Source: Burhinus oedicnemus
Taxonomy: Eukaryota; Chordata; Aves; Charadriiformes; Burhinidae
Assembly (NCBI GenBank): GCA_008921705.1
Contig: VFFE01006058.1
Span: forward strand, 1 to 64,000
Direction of reading: 5' to 3'
Length of the DNA: 64,000 nucleotides
Part shown: positions 34,530 through 55,300 of the stretch, piece after piece
Layout of the letters: every line of letters starts with the position of its first letter
Position numbering within the stretch: the stretch's first letter is position 1
Notes under the pieces: generated by a model
Database searches by the model: none
What the model saw: the letters and a program-made list of their open reading frames with translations, nothing else
Told to the model about the DNA's origin: nothing
Program-made: the position numbers and the translations under genes

Positions 34530-36148
34530 TTCTGTGACTTTCACAGAATCAGTGGGGTTGGAAGGGACCTCTGGAGATCAATTAGTCCAACCCCCCTGCC
34601 AGAGCAGGGACACCTACAGCAGGTTACACAGGATGGCGTCCAGGCGGGTTTGGAATGTCTCCAGAGTCGGAGACTCCACCACCTCTCTGGGCAGCCTCTT
34701 CCAGTGCTCTGCCACCCTCAAAGGAAAGAAGTTCCTCCTCATGTTTAGATGGAAGTTCCTACATTCAAGTTTGTGCCCATTACCTCTTGTCCTATCACTG
34801 GGCACCACTGAAAAAAGACGGGTCCCATTCTCCTGGCACCCTCCCTTGAAGTATTTATAAGCATTGATGAGATCCCCTCTCAGCCTTCTCTTCTCCAGAC
34901 TAAACAGACCCAAGCCCCTCAGCCTTTCCTCATCAGAAAGACGTTCTGTTCCCCTAATCATCTTTGTAGCCCTCTGCTGTACCCTCTCCAGCAGTTCCCT
35001 GTCCTTCCTGAACTGGGGAGCCCAGACCTGGACCCAGAACTCCAGATGTGGCCTCACCAGGGCAGAGTAGAGGGGGAGGATAACCTCCCTTGACCTGCTG
35101 GCCACACACCTCTTGATGCACCCCAGGATGCCATTGGCCTTCCTGGCCACAAGGGCACATTGCTGGCTCATGGTCAGCCTGTTGTCCACCAGGACTCCCA
35201 GGTCCCTTTCAAGAGAGCTGCTTTCCAGCAGGTCAGCCCCTAACCTGTACTGGTGCCTGGGGTTATTCCTCCCCAGGTACAGTACCCTACACTTGCCCTT
35301 GTTGGACTTCATTAAGTTTCTCTCTGCCCAACTCTCCAGTTTGTCCAGGTCACGCTGAATGGCAGCACAGCCTTCCGGTGTGTCAGCCACCCCTCCCAGT
35401 TTTGTGTCACCAGCAAACTTGCTGATGGTACACTCTACCCCTTCATCCAGGTCATTGATGAATATGTTGAACAGGACTGCATCCAGTACTGACCCCTGGG
35501 GAAGAGCACTTGTCACAGACCTCCAGCTAGACTCTGTGCCACTAATCACAACCCTCTGAGCTCTCTCTGCCAGCCAGTTTTCAATCCACCCCACCTTCCA
35601 TTCACCCAACCCACACTTCCTAAGCTTGCCTATGAGGATGCTGTGGGAGACAGTGTCAAAAACCTTGCTGAAGTCAAGGTAAACAATATCCACTGCCCTC
35701 CCCTCATCTATCTGTCCAGTCATGCCATCGTAGAAGGCTATCAGATTAGTCAGATATGACTTCCCCTTGCTGAATCCATGCTGGCTAGTCCTGATAACCT
35801 TCTTTTCCTCCAGATGCTTTGAGATGACACCCAGAATGAGCTGTTCCATCATCTTTCCAGGGATGGAAGTGAGGCTGACTGGCCTGTAGTTTCCCGCGTC
35901 TTCCTTCTTGCCCTTTTTGAAGACTGGAGTGACATTGGCTTTCCTCCAGTCTTCAGGCACCTTGCCTGTTCTCCAGGACCTTTCAAAGATGATGGCGAGC
36001 GGGCCAGCAATGATTCCTGCCAGCTCTCAGCACTCACGGGTGCTTCCCATCAGGACCCATGGACTTGTGGATATCCAGTTTACTTAACTGCTCTCTAACT
36101 TGATCCTCCTCAACCAAGGGAAAGTCCTCCTTCCTCCAGACTTTCTCT
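34530..36148 (-). mobile_element. CR1 LINE fragment, 5'-truncated, antisense to CCDC122
   Basis: Minus-strand CR1 covering the C-terminal reverse-transcriptase region and the 3' UTR end. It reads through [40 protein letters not shown] and [20 protein letters not shown], and ends at plus-strand 34530 in an ATTCTGTGA tail. The 5' limit near 36148 is where CR1-like sequence fades. It sits just downstream of the shared CpG island, in the likely 5' intron of CCDC122. Confidence 0.93.
34614..35960 (-). pseudogene. CR1 reverse-transcriptase remnant, 448-codon open frame, catalytic motif altered
   Basis: Uninterrupted frame of 448 residues from [10 protein letters not shown] to LDAILCNLL, the C-terminal half of CR1 ORF2. 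The catalytic FADD is FAGD here (codons at 35406-35417 on the complement), a GAT-to-GGT change that removes one of the metal-binding aspartates. The VPQGSVLGP block reads LPQGSVLDA. The endonuclease and N-terminal parts are missing. It is therefore a dead, relatively young copy and not a host gene. Confidence 0.9.
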
Positions 36149-36178
36149 GTTACCTGTAAAGTTGGTTACCTGTAAAGT
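36149..36178. repeat. 14-bp direct repeat at the CR1 edge
   Basis: GTTACCTGTAAAGT occurs at 36149-36162 and again at 36165-36178, right where CR1 similarity stops. It may be a small duplication that arose at or after insertion. Confidence 0.55.
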
Positions 36179-36288
36179 CTTCAGTGTGACAGCTTTCTCA
36201 TTTTCTAGTTTATCTTATATTAAGGATAGTTTACTAATATAGCAGACACAGTATGGTAACTGCAATAATATAAATATTCAGGCTAAAT

Positions 36289-36306
36289 ATGAGAGCATGC
36301 TCTCAT
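36289..36306. repeat. 18-bp perfect palindrome
   Basis: ATGAGAGCATGCTCTCAT reads the same on both strands with no spacer. It lies between the antisense CR1 and CCDC122 coding exon 1. Confidence 0.6.
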
Positions 36307-36632
36307 GCATTTAAGATGCTCTTAAGAGCTATGACTGTATTCACAAACTGAGGATCTGTCCTGCAGAGAAGCCAGAAGAACATTACAATAGTTTATTTTA
36401 TAAAATTCTGAGAGAAAAAGTTCTAATTCTCAGTCATTGGCTCTGGGTATCCACTCATTAGTAAGCTGTTCTTGTTAATAAAAAATGAACCAAATGAAAT
36501 AATGGATTGATCTAGGATCCCACAGAAAAGGCGTTAATATTGTTCTGCTTCATTAATAGTCAGGAATTAAATAGAATGAAAATAAAACAATTCACTTTTT
36601 TATGTCCTTATAGTTCTGCACTTTTGTCTAAA

Positions 36633-44459
<7,827 letters not shown>

Positions 44460-44535
44460 AACAAACCTAACAAAGCTACAATGTGGGTAATCTTTTCCAG
44501 ATAGAGGAGCTTTTTTTTCTGGAAATGCTACAAAT

Positions 44536-44541
44536 ATTAAA
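44536..44541 (+). terminator. Candidate proximal polyadenylation signal for CCDC122
   Basis: ATTAAA, a common variant hexamer, 77 nt after the stop codon. Canonical AATAAA also occurs at 45570-45575 and 46041-46046, so longer 3' UTRs are possible. The choice cannot be made from sequence alone. Confidence 0.4.
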
Positions 44542-46040
44542 GTAGCCCAATAGCTGGGCCAAGGCTCAGTGATTTCTTTTGTTTTGAAGTTTTTCTCCCT
44601 TTCATTACATGACCTAAACTAGGCTGTGCTCAACCTGTAATGTTTTGGAATAACTTTGCTTTTCTTTTATGGTAGCCAGAGGCTGTTCAGGAAGAAAGTT
44701 ATTAACATTTCCAGGTGTTTCCAAAATACGTGCCAATTTTATCTAAAAAGTCATTTGAAGTCAACCAAATAAGATTCGAGGAGTTCCTTTTTATTTGATT
44801 AGATCTTTTAAGATTGAGATCTACATTGTTTTTCCTACAGAGAAATTAGTATCAGTGTATATTTACATTCTTGAGATACCAAAATTCCAGACCTTTAATC
44901 CACATCTCTTATTATTGCAACCTACTAAGGAACTCTGAAAGCTCTGATGGCCTGTATTTTGCTGTGTGGGAAATTCATACAGAAGATGTTACAGCCTGTT
45001 TGCCCTGTATCTGCCAGGAGGGCCTAGTATGGGGGACAAGGAGGACATAGGCTGTCCAGCTATAAAAGGCTTAGGAACAAGTACGCTCAGAACTGGGCTT
45101 CAGGTAATCTGACTTCAACTGATCTAATATATGTTAGCAAAGAGGAATGAGTAGGTGAAGAGAGTACTGGGCAGCTTTTAAAATAGAACAACTCATCCTC
45201 TAGAAATAGGAATGCATTATGGATGATTGATTATAGAGGAACTTACTGTGTCAAGGGTCTTTACTAACTAGTACTAGCCATCTAACATCTAACTGCTTAA
45301 CGTTTGGTAAGATGATTATTAACATGAATGACAACTTATTAAAAATTCTTGTTAAAATAGTGGTGAACAGTAGACATTTTTCTTTGCCTTCTTTTTATTA
45401 TGTGCTTGGCATTTGAGGAATTTACAGTTCTTTCTTACAGTATTCTTACACTTAAGGTAATAGTTCTGACTGGACATAACCTGTAACATTTATCTGTTCT
45501 ATGGAAGTAGCTTTTTTATTTGAGGTGTTGTCTTGAATAATTTAGATTTATCTTTACTCCTGAATATAAAATAAAGATTTAAGCAAATTGAGTATTTTCT
45601 GTGGAAAATGTTAAACTGCCTATATATTCTTATCTTAGGAAAGCAAAGTTTAAAATGCAATACTATTATTACTTGTGTTAGAATGTGCATATATTCATGT
45701 ATATTTACATTTCCCTTAATATGTTATTTCACTGAATATAAAGTTATTTTAAGCAATATGCTGACTCATGAAGGCACTCTCTCAACATTGTTAGACTCTC
45801 CAGTTTGTTTGGCTTGGTCTCTTTCCTTTGCAATATTATCAACCAGGCTATTTTCTTTAAAACAATAATGTAGAAATGAAAAACCTCAATATCCCATGCT
45901 ATAGTAACAGTAATGTGATATGAATAATTTGCTGGACCTGCATTTTCCTTATTCCTTTTCATAAATCTTAGCAAGTTTCAGTATCTCATATTACTTTCAT
46001 GGTTCTTTTGTACATGTTTTGAAATTGTTTAATATAATTT

Positions 46041-46046
46041 AATAAA
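46041..46046 (+). terminator. Candidate distal polyadenylation signal (AATAAA)
   Basis: AATAAA followed by a GT-containing stretch about 1.6 kb beyond the CCDC122 stop. Another AATAAA lies at 45570-45575. Either could end a long CCDC122 3' UTR. Confidence 0.3.
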
Positions 46047-46694
46047 GGTGAATACAAGAGCTGTATGTAATACTCGTGTTAGTGCTGTATGCAGAGAAAA
46101 TGTTCCCTTCTCCTACACAGAGACCTTCCTGTTGTCCAAGGCCTAAGTTGTCTAATACTCATTATTGCTCTGTACTTTGCAAGAGAGCTCATGTTCTTGT
46201 CTACTGGGACCCTTGACCCCTTTAAGGGACCTCAGCTATCAAAGGTGTATTCCTCCTTTTTTCCTCAGTGTAAAACTTGCTTTTTCAATATATATCTTTA
46301 AATGGACTAAGCTTATCTCAGTTGTGTCTCAAATAGTGTGGTAACTACAGAGGATTCCCCTACATCTGATAATAGCTGAACTCTATATCAAAAAGAGCCC
46401 TGGCCACTTTTGTTCCCCTCCAATTCACATCCTGGTTTTCCCAAGGAGAAACTCAGCTGTGCAGGCCAGAAGGGAGCTGCTGCGTGGTTTAGCCATATCC
46501 CCATATGAACAGTGGCAGCTTTGGAAATTAAAGTACACCTCAGCTTCTCAGCTTTCCTGCCAAAAAATGTAGCTATAGTTCAATTATTTGATTTCAGTCT
46601 CTGTGTCTGTGCTATGTATAACTGTTATGCTCTCATATAATTTAAAAAATTATACTAGAACTAAATTTATCTTTAATTCCATATTAAATAAAAA

Positions 46695-46720
46695 TATTGG
46701 TATCGGTCTTAATACCAATA
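46695..46720. repeat. Inverted repeat, 9-bp perfect arms, 8-nt loop
   Basis: TATTGGTAT and ATACCAATA are separated by 8 nt. It is AT-rich, so a chance origin is plausible. Confidence 0.5.
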
Positions 46721-46744
46721 CCTGTGGAGTCCCATTATGAATAC

Positions 46745-46910
46745 CCCCTTCATAGGTTGGAGCTTCTTTAACAATTATCTGTGGAAATGTGTTAGCCAGT
46801 CCCTAATCCATTTTACTGATGCCTTGCTGACTATATAGAGTATGAACTCTTTGATACAAATGTTGTTTAGTACAAAGTCCACCACGTTGCAAGAAGTTTC
46901 TTTCATCTCT
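46745..46910 (-). mobile_element. Possible ancient LINE reverse-transcriptase fragment
   Basis: On the minus strand, around 46790-46816, the sequence reads KWIRDWLT, like the VRWIxxWLT block of CR1/L3 reverse transcriptases. The flanks are too decayed to extend the match with confidence. Confidence 0.3.
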
Positions 46911-47964
46911 GAAATAATTCATTATAAGGACTCTGATTGTTATTGTCATCCTGCATTACTGCCCTAGTTAAATGCCACAATTATAATTGCTCTTCCCACA
47001 TAAACATACTATTTATGTGTTTAACTCAACTGCCTCGACACCTGGGTTGATTCATCTCTAATCTTTGAAGCTTTGATTGTCCTCAGTCCCCACCAAACTT
47101 GTAGAAGTTTAGTCAGTGAGTACACCTGAAATCTGCATTCAGTTGTTTCGTGTGCTAAGCACCACATTTTACAGGATCAAATACATTTTGCACGCTTCTG
47201 ATTAAACAGAACTTTGTATCATGTAGTATTTATATATTTCCCCATGTGCAGCATTTCAAATTTAGCATTTAATATTTAACAGATAATAAATATAAGAAAG
47301 GCATAAACATTTTCCTAGTTAATTGGGAGAAAATCTCATCTGGGAAAAAACTCAGCTGAAGAAGGAAATATTCATTACTGCCTTCTCTGAACTATCAGCA
47401 TTCTATACAACATATGAAAAAATAAGTGTATGTAGCTTCTTTCAAAATGTCTAATTCCAGCAAATTCTGGCAACCTGCTGAGGCAGCGTTTTCTTGGTAC
47501 AATGTTGAACAGTAGTAGGTTGATCTCAGGGCATTTTTTTCTCTTAGCAAGCAAGCACAGAGGGTAGGAGAATGATTTATGATTTTCCAGGGATAACTCG
47601 GTGAATGCACTTTGTGTTCTTTACATAAGGCTCTCCCAGGTCCCAGTAGAGAAACGTGCTGCCAAATGCCTATCAGTCATTTCTGAGGATGGGTGTGGGG
47701 CTAAGGGAGGAACTTCTGGCTTCAGCGCTCTGCAGGCAACAGGAAGAGGAATGACTGCCCACTCTCAAGAGCAAAACAGGCAGCAAGCAGCAACGGATAT
47801 GTAAATAAGTAAGAGTGTGGAAAAACTTACCAACCAACGAGTCCTACTCACCGCTTAGCAAAAGTTTGAAGCACAGGAAGCTGGACTGATTCCAACAATA
47901 TAGTATCAATGAGTGGGAAAATTTTTGGGGAACTCCACACTCAACAGGGAAACAATACAGCCAT

Positions 47965-47985
47965 TGCATCACATCATGTGATGCA
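47965..47985. repeat. 21-bp near-perfect palindrome
   Basis: Arms TGCATCACAT and ATGTGATGCA flank a single central C. It could form a small cruciform or be a dimeric transcription-factor site. Confidence 0.6.
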
Positions 47986-49298
47986 GCAAATGTACTGATG
48001 GGTGCTGCAGGGAAGGATTTCCCCGTGCTGTAAGCTGACGCTCCACATGAAAACCTTTCACGTGACCCAACAACCTCAGATGCTGAAGCAGAGGAAATGT
48101 GTCAGTTAATACAGACATACCTGCTAAGATCTTTGCTCTCATCAAGGCTACGTGTGATACACAACGGAAGAGGCAAGGTGAGTTGGGGACAGTCACCAAT
48201 GTTATGCTGCTTTGCCTCTGTTGCAGTTTGCTTTGGCCCTCAGGAGGGTCACTTGCAGAGCTGCGTGCATGAGTGCGACAGCACATAATGCATGCTATTC
48301 TGCTATGGTTCATACACAATGCCCCAGAGGAGGAAGAAATCGTGACCACACCATGCATTGATGGTATGTCATGCTGCTGAGGGTGAAAAAAAACCCCTTT
48401 CAGAACTCTTACCCAATTTTCTGAAATGCATGAATATATTGTTATCAAGCTAATTATTAGATCCTTTGTTAAAATGCAGTTGCAGCATGTAGCTCTGAGT
48501 AGTGTCGAAGCAGTGACTTCTTGAGGAATTCCATGCAGTACTGAAATATTTTTCTTTTAATTGTCTACTTTGCAGGAGGCAAACACTTTTTCAGGGGCAG
48601 GGTTAAGGCAGTGCAATGAACTGCCTTAGAAACATGGATCAAGCAAAAACAATTCACAACCTGCTTAAAGTACCACATTCAGTTCTTTCACTTGGCTTTT
48701 TCTAGTATTTAGAGGAAGCAACATGTAGCAACCTAACAAAATGAAGAAAAACACCAAACCCACAAACTGCAAAGGAAAACGCAAGATAAACAAACAAAAT
48801 CTCTACCCTCCCTACCCCAAAAAGAAAGATAATTGTACTGCACATTCCCCATCTGGATGAAAGCAGGCAGAGGAGACAGCTTTATCATGTCACTAAATAT
48901 AATTCTGGTTGAAAATTGTTACTACAATAATGAGCAGAGATCAGTGCTCTGTGTTGAACAGAGATTTCTCCTGTTAGGAAATGACATGAGAGTTTCTACA
49001 TTTTGCAGTAGCTTTTTAATTTAACATAGCCTAGTTTTACATAATTCAGTAAAATCCTTTCTAAATCTTTCCAAGAGCAGCAACCTTCTTAATCTCCCAT
49101 TTAATTATAAATATCATATATTATATATTCAAAACTTATTGACTTCAGTGTTTTTCTTTCATCTACACATTGTATTGATCATCGTGATATACCACTTGCA
49201 GTGTTTTCAACAAAGTTCTGTAGACTTTTCTGGAGTGGAACGAGCAGTGACAGTTTGAAATGCAGTTGCTTTTTCCCCACCGACAATAAAGTCTAATA

Positions 49299-49312
49299 GT
49301 TCCCTCTAGTGG
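49299..49312 (-). promoter_or_regulatory. CTCF-like motif (one mismatch)
   Basis: The minus strand reads CCACTAGAGGGAAC, one mismatch from the CTCF core consensus. It lies in the intergenic region past CCDC122. Confidence 0.3.
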
Positions 49313-52300
49313 TGAAATGTCTTTTTACATGGTAAAGGCACCGTTCATACTTGTTTTGATTTGAAGATCAATACTTACCGTTAAGAACAGTTAATATTTC
49401 TACAGAACATGGTGAATGCTCCTAAATGCTATTTTATTTCTAAAAAGACAGGATGAAAAGGAGATGCTGAGTATTCTAACTCTTACAACTGCAAACAACT
49501 ACTGGAAGTTTTGATTTGTTTATTCTTAATTATTGATCTGTTTTTAAAAGAGGAAGAATTTGGCAAATTTCCTCAGTCCTTCTGTTCTAATCTGAGTTAT
49601 AATGCAAAGCCCACTACAAATAGAAGGACTTCAAATTTTTTCTTAAAAATAATTTAAAAAAATGGGTTTTGTGAGCTAAAAGCAGTCTTCTACAAACTTT
49701 TCCTTAGGTCACTTTCTTCTTAGTAAGAACTATTCTGTTTAAGATCATTGGCTTCCTGCTGTTTGCTGAAAAATACATTTCAAAAAGATTAGGTCAGACT
49801 TACAGCTGACTAAAACTGACTATAGACGGTAGTTACGGATTTACAACATATTATATAAACCTATGTTTTCAGGCTTCTTAAGTAACCCTGCCTGGGCTGA
49901 ATGTTTTGGCCTGAAACCACAGTTCTGTCTCAAGGTCAGTGTTCTGGAAAGCTTAAACATAAGGTACGAATGTCATCGCTTGAGGCACCCAATATACTTG
50001 ACAAGAGAAAGGCATCCTGCAGCCAATTCAGTTCTTCTGTGCCTTATGGCAGAGTCTGGCTCTTTGCTGTGACTACAAAGGAATCCTAGAGCAACTACCT
50101 TTAATTTAAAAGACTGAATTAAATGCCTATTTTGTGTGAGATAAGCCCAGCAATAGCACAGCCAGTCTGTTGTTTACTACTACTATTTAAAGGTTTATTT
50201 TATGGCTACGTGCTCTCAAGCAAAGGATTGAACTTTGACAGGGACTTTTGATGGGAGAAGGAGGACAGGTTCAGCCTAACCATCATGTAGTTACCTACTT
50301 TTATCACCTTTCTCTTTTTCAGTATCGGTACAGAATTCTAATCTATTGAATCTTGACTTTATAGCATTCATATAAAATTTACACCAGTAGACCAGCGGCC
50401 TTCTGGATAAAGTTTATCTGGGCTTTTGTGATTAAAATTTTACCCTCAGGTTTTGTCATATCCGTCACAGTTACTAGAGGATTGGAATGCACTGCTCTGG
50501 TGCAGTACAAATATGCTATCTACCTTTTGTGCATCTCTACTAAAATTATTACCATCTCTGAAATTATGAGTTCATACTGTTCCTAAAACTTCTTTAATTG
50601 CTGCTGCATTTGTATTAGCTCAACTGATGCAGTTGGAAAAACAAGCAAACATGTTGGCAGAGGAGAGCTTGGGTATCTCAACTTTTTTCCCAGTTACATC
50701 TGTTGGTTCTTCCTTTATAGTCATGGAGGGAAAGAAACACTTCCAGGGGATGTTTCATCTGAACTGCTTCATATAGTTGCATTAGGGTGACAGGAATTGT
50801 GCCTTAAAAAGCCCTTTTTCTCTCAATTGGCTGTAAAGGGAGTGAAGGATCACTAGCTCAGATATAAATAACTATATTCTGATGTCTAAAGTTAGGTAAA
50901 ATGTATCCAAGCCCTATATCCTTAAGCCACCACAGCCACAACAGCACTATTAGTAAACACTCAATATGTCTTATTTTTTCCCTTTTTTGTCTTACTGCTG
51001 GCCACATATTTTTCTTTGTATTTCTCTAGCTTTCCCTGTTGATTTCCTAGGCTGTAAGCTTCTCATTTATATATTACATTCAATGTCATGTTTTCCATAT
51101 GTTACATTAGGGAGCAGTGGGAGGCTGGTTCTAACAGCTATTTCCATTCGCCAGTGAACCAGAGTAGGCTTTTAGCTAAAGATTTGCTCTTTCTTGGTAG
51201 AATACTCCTTGCTTTTAAGCATCTATTTAGTTTAGTTTTAGAAATCCCATTTTTCATATGCTTTTTTCTATCTGCTTTTCCCCAGCCAACTTCACTCACA
51301 ATTTTCATCAGCCGTGGGAAATTAGCCATTTTGCAGCATCAGCTACTCTGCAGGGGATTCACCTTGCCTGTCTTGGAGACCTATTTAGAATTTAGTAACT
51401 CACATTCTGGTAGTGCCTTGCCCTTTGCATTGACTAGGGAGGGGATCTGCATGGGAAGAAATCTACCTTTTGGATAACTAACATGAGGTGAGAGGAACCA
51501 TCCTAGGGCTCTAAGATCGGTGGCGTGACTTGCCTTCTAGCAGTGCCCATTTCCCTCTGCTGCCTGCAGAAGGAGTTGAGGGCAACTAGTTCTAAACTCA
51601 TGGTAGATTATTAAAATTACATGACATAAATCCCATCTATCTTCTCCAGTTATCCCTCACTGACTCCAGGCCAGGAATTAATACAGCTCTATCCATCGTA
51701 GTGAGACCATAATTGAGTTACCCTGTATTGAGAACAGTAATACTTTCTGTGTTAAAGGATCACAAGGAATAATTTTAGAAACTCTAATAAGTTGTGTGAC
51801 CTCCATGCTACATTTCTGAAATTGAATTCTCCCATGGCAAGACAATTGCTCCCCCACAGTCTGCCTCTCACTGCAGACAAGTTGTAAGAAATAATTCTGG
51901 TATGGTTTCATGGTCTATAAAGACTCTCCCTCCTTCCCACTCTGCTGTATTCTCTTCTTGTCTTTTGTGTTTTAGCACATTGACAATTAGTTTCTGAATT
52001 ATCAGGATACACAGACCAGCTAGCAGTGTCTTTGCAGTACTACCACTACATCATTCACTGCTTTCACCTCTTCCCCTAAACAAATTTTGTCTAAAGATCT
52101 TTAGCATTCCAGTCATGTGAGCTATCTCACCAGTTGCCAGTAATGCTTGCATCAGTGAGAATTTCCAGTCTCTTCTTTGTAACCTAGACTTTTAAAATTA
52201 GTACCTAATGACCAGAAAAATGCTGAGCAGTCCCTTAAAAATGAGGATGAAGTTGGAAATGTAGGTAACTTCGGAAACTTAGGCAAGGATAGCAGGGGAA

Positions 52301-55300
52301 TGTGAATGGGAGACAAACACAGGCTGCAGTGAGTGGAAGTAAAAGAAACTGGGGAAGGGAGAACAGTAGTACATAAGCCTGTGTTCATTTTATACTACAG
52401 AGCCCATAGTGGAATATGAGGTTTCTAAATCTGAAAAATCCTCCACAGTCAGCAGATAATCTCCTCTTGCTCCAGCCACTGGGGAATCACAGTCTACGTT
52501 ACTGTCAGTGTCCGTTAGCTCGTGTGACAGACCTGTGCAAAAGATCTAAAGTACTGACCCTGATGTTGACTCTGCAAGTATCAGTACAATCTTACAAGGT
52601 TACTTTTTTAAAACTCATTCTTTGAACTAAGCTGTGAGATTTATTTGATGCTCAGTTTCCCATGGAATGTCTTTCTCTTCCTCATGGCACCTCCAGTGCT
52701 TCTTCACAGGGTGCAGTAGCTGCTTAAATTTTGCAAGGCAGTAAGTTTGGCAGCTGGAGAGGTAGCACCTAGATCCTGTTGCAGCTCAACACTGTAGCTA
52801 CTCCTTCACTGTGTGACCTAATGGCTCAGGTGTATTCAACCATCATGGGACCCAACATTTTGCTGTCTTCTGCACTAGAAAAGAAATGACTTGAAAGTCC
52901 AAAGTGGAAGAGAGTTTTCTCATTGACATACTACGTTATTCTGCAGGCTCTTCAGCGGTGTACGGTAGTTTCTACACCTCTCACACACTTGAGATCTGTT
53001 TTTAGTTTTGGTGAGTTACCTATAATAACAGAGGAATACTATGGCTGAACTTTGAGTTATACCAGGATTAAGGATTCTCACAGTAGGACATGGAGAAGAC
53101 AGTCAGCCCAGTGCAGTTGTCTCTTCCTGGTCTGCTTCTGAGAGAAGCTGTGTGCATGAAACATTTGATCTTCTAGATAGGAAAAGAATGTTTTTCAACA
53201 GATTGTTTGCATAACTGTACACAACCCCTCAGTGAATTGCTGGAAAATCTCATTTCTATAGCTATACCCATTTTAATGAACTTCTCCTTTGTAATTATTC
53301 AATTATCTATTTTGCTGCTCAAGAAAACCAGCGTAACAATGATTTAACACAGCACTGCAGCAATTAGCACTCACAAAACAACAAAGAAACACCTCACTAG
53401 TCAAAGAGGGATCAAAGTATGAAATCAAAAGTAACTCATTACAATCTTCGTAACACCACTTCAGTTCTTACAGTAGCAATCACCATGTTTTGGTGGTTTT
53501 GACTCCTTTGTTTTTATACCTAAAAAGAAGCTGCAGAGCACATTTATTCCATTTTCAGAAATATAGTAATTAAGAATTTCAAAGCCTTTTTGGTTTTCTG
53601 TTGAAAAGTAGGGGCTAATAGATCAGTTGCTGATTTACTGCAGCTTTTGTCTAGTCTGACTCCATTCACTTCAATAAGTCTGAAGCTGACAAAGGAACCA
53701 TACATTGGCAGTTACACCTGTAGGTAGTTTAGTTGTCACTTTTAAAACTTAATCTAACTCACTTTGCCTTCATATTGCCCAGGCAGCTGCAGATGGTTTT
53801 CTTTCCATTTGAATGGCTTTGCAATGTTGGGTTATTTTCTCAGTACTTACTTTTTTTTTTTTTTCTTGGTGTTACATTATATTACTAGCTGATGGCGCAG
53901 GGGATTTTGACTACTTTTTAGGTTATTTGCACCAGAGACATTCTTAACCATGCTTATTAGACCTTCAAGAGTGCTAATTTTCTCATACAAAGGGAGCGTT
54001 GAACTTTCATTAGTGTATTTCCCAAATGCTTTAATTTTCTGATACCATTTAGTATAATTATGTTTGCTTTTAATACATAAGTGTGGAAAATAATGTACAT
54101 TGGGAAACAAACAACACAAAAGCTGTCATAAAAGCATAAAAGAGCAGCTGATAAGAAAAACAGCAATGCAACATTGTTTTTAGAAGCAATGGAACACGAG
54201 AAGAGCTGACATATTGTGATGCTAACAACTTTAATTAATGATGTATAGAAGGTCAAGCATAAATGAGAAAGAAAGATCTGTTAATAGAAAACATGTGCTA
54301 GTATACTAAAATTAGAAGTTTAGAAACGTGCAATACAAAAGCAGAGAATTCTGATGAAATGTTTGATTGGAAATACATTCGTTGAGATTTTTTTTCTCTC
54401 CTGAATGGAAAATGAGGCATACTTGTTAGAGATAACAAAAGGGAGATTTTCGCTATTGAGTCCAAATTACCAGTGTGAAATACGTGTCTGCTTTATTTCT
54501 TCCTCATTCATATATGACAATCATCTTTAGGGCAGAGTTTAGGACATGTTTGTTTAACCTAACAGGTAGTTTGAATCAATAGCCAGACGGGAGTACCTCT
54601 TCAGTGGAGATTTAGCGTCATGAAAGTGAATGGCCTGTTTCATAGCCATTAATTCTCTTACTTTTGCAGATGTGCCTAATAAACTCCAACTGGGAATGAT
54701 GTTCCTTAGTAGATACACTAGTGTAGTTCTCCAGTGCTGGGATTCCAAGTAATTTGTCTGCAAAACACCTCCCTCCACAGCCTGCATTTGGATGTTTCGT
54801 TAGCTGATCACCCCCCTCGCCAGCATGGCAAAGAGACTTTTAATAGTGAAATGCACAGCAAGGCAGAAGACCACTTGCAGCGAAGCTTGCTGAATCTGTG
54901 TGTGGTTCTTCTTGCCTAACCTTAGCCATGCCAAGCATGTAAACAAATAAGCTACATTTCCTATGTGAAAGAGAGGTACCGTAAGAACGTGATTCACCCT
55001 CTCCTCAAACAAGTGTTTTGGTGCAATTAATTGTTCTAAGAAAGCAGAATTGCCCTGCAGTGACGTCCTTCCCTAGAGAGGTTCCTTTTGGCTGTCTTGG
55101 AATTTGTCTTGTCTAATATTTAGCCATGTAAGCATTAGCTAATGTAAGGTAATAGTCTAGGCTTCTTGGACTGAGAAGCACGTCCAGTGTGCATGGTAAA
55201 ATTGATGACTGTTAGATGTAGCATGAATCACCCTGTGGATGTGACTCTTTTTCCATGTTCTACAGAAGGAACCAACACAATTAGCTTCAGCTGGACTTCA

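Larger units (their letters stand above)
34257..36613 (+). other. 5' intron or upstream region of CCDC122 holding a CR1 insertion
   Basis: Lies between the CpG island and the first CCDC122 coding exon. About 1.6 kb of it (34530-36148) is an antisense CR1. The remaining roughly 460 bp (36149-36613) is AT-rich unique sequence with a short direct repeat (36149-36178) and an 18-bp perfect palindrome (36289-36306). Confidence 0.6.

Noticed and set aside
34614..35960. 448-codon frame as a functional host or transposon gene
   Set aside because: It is the C-terminal half of a CR1 reverse transcriptase lacking the N-terminal regions, with an FAGD catalytic motif.
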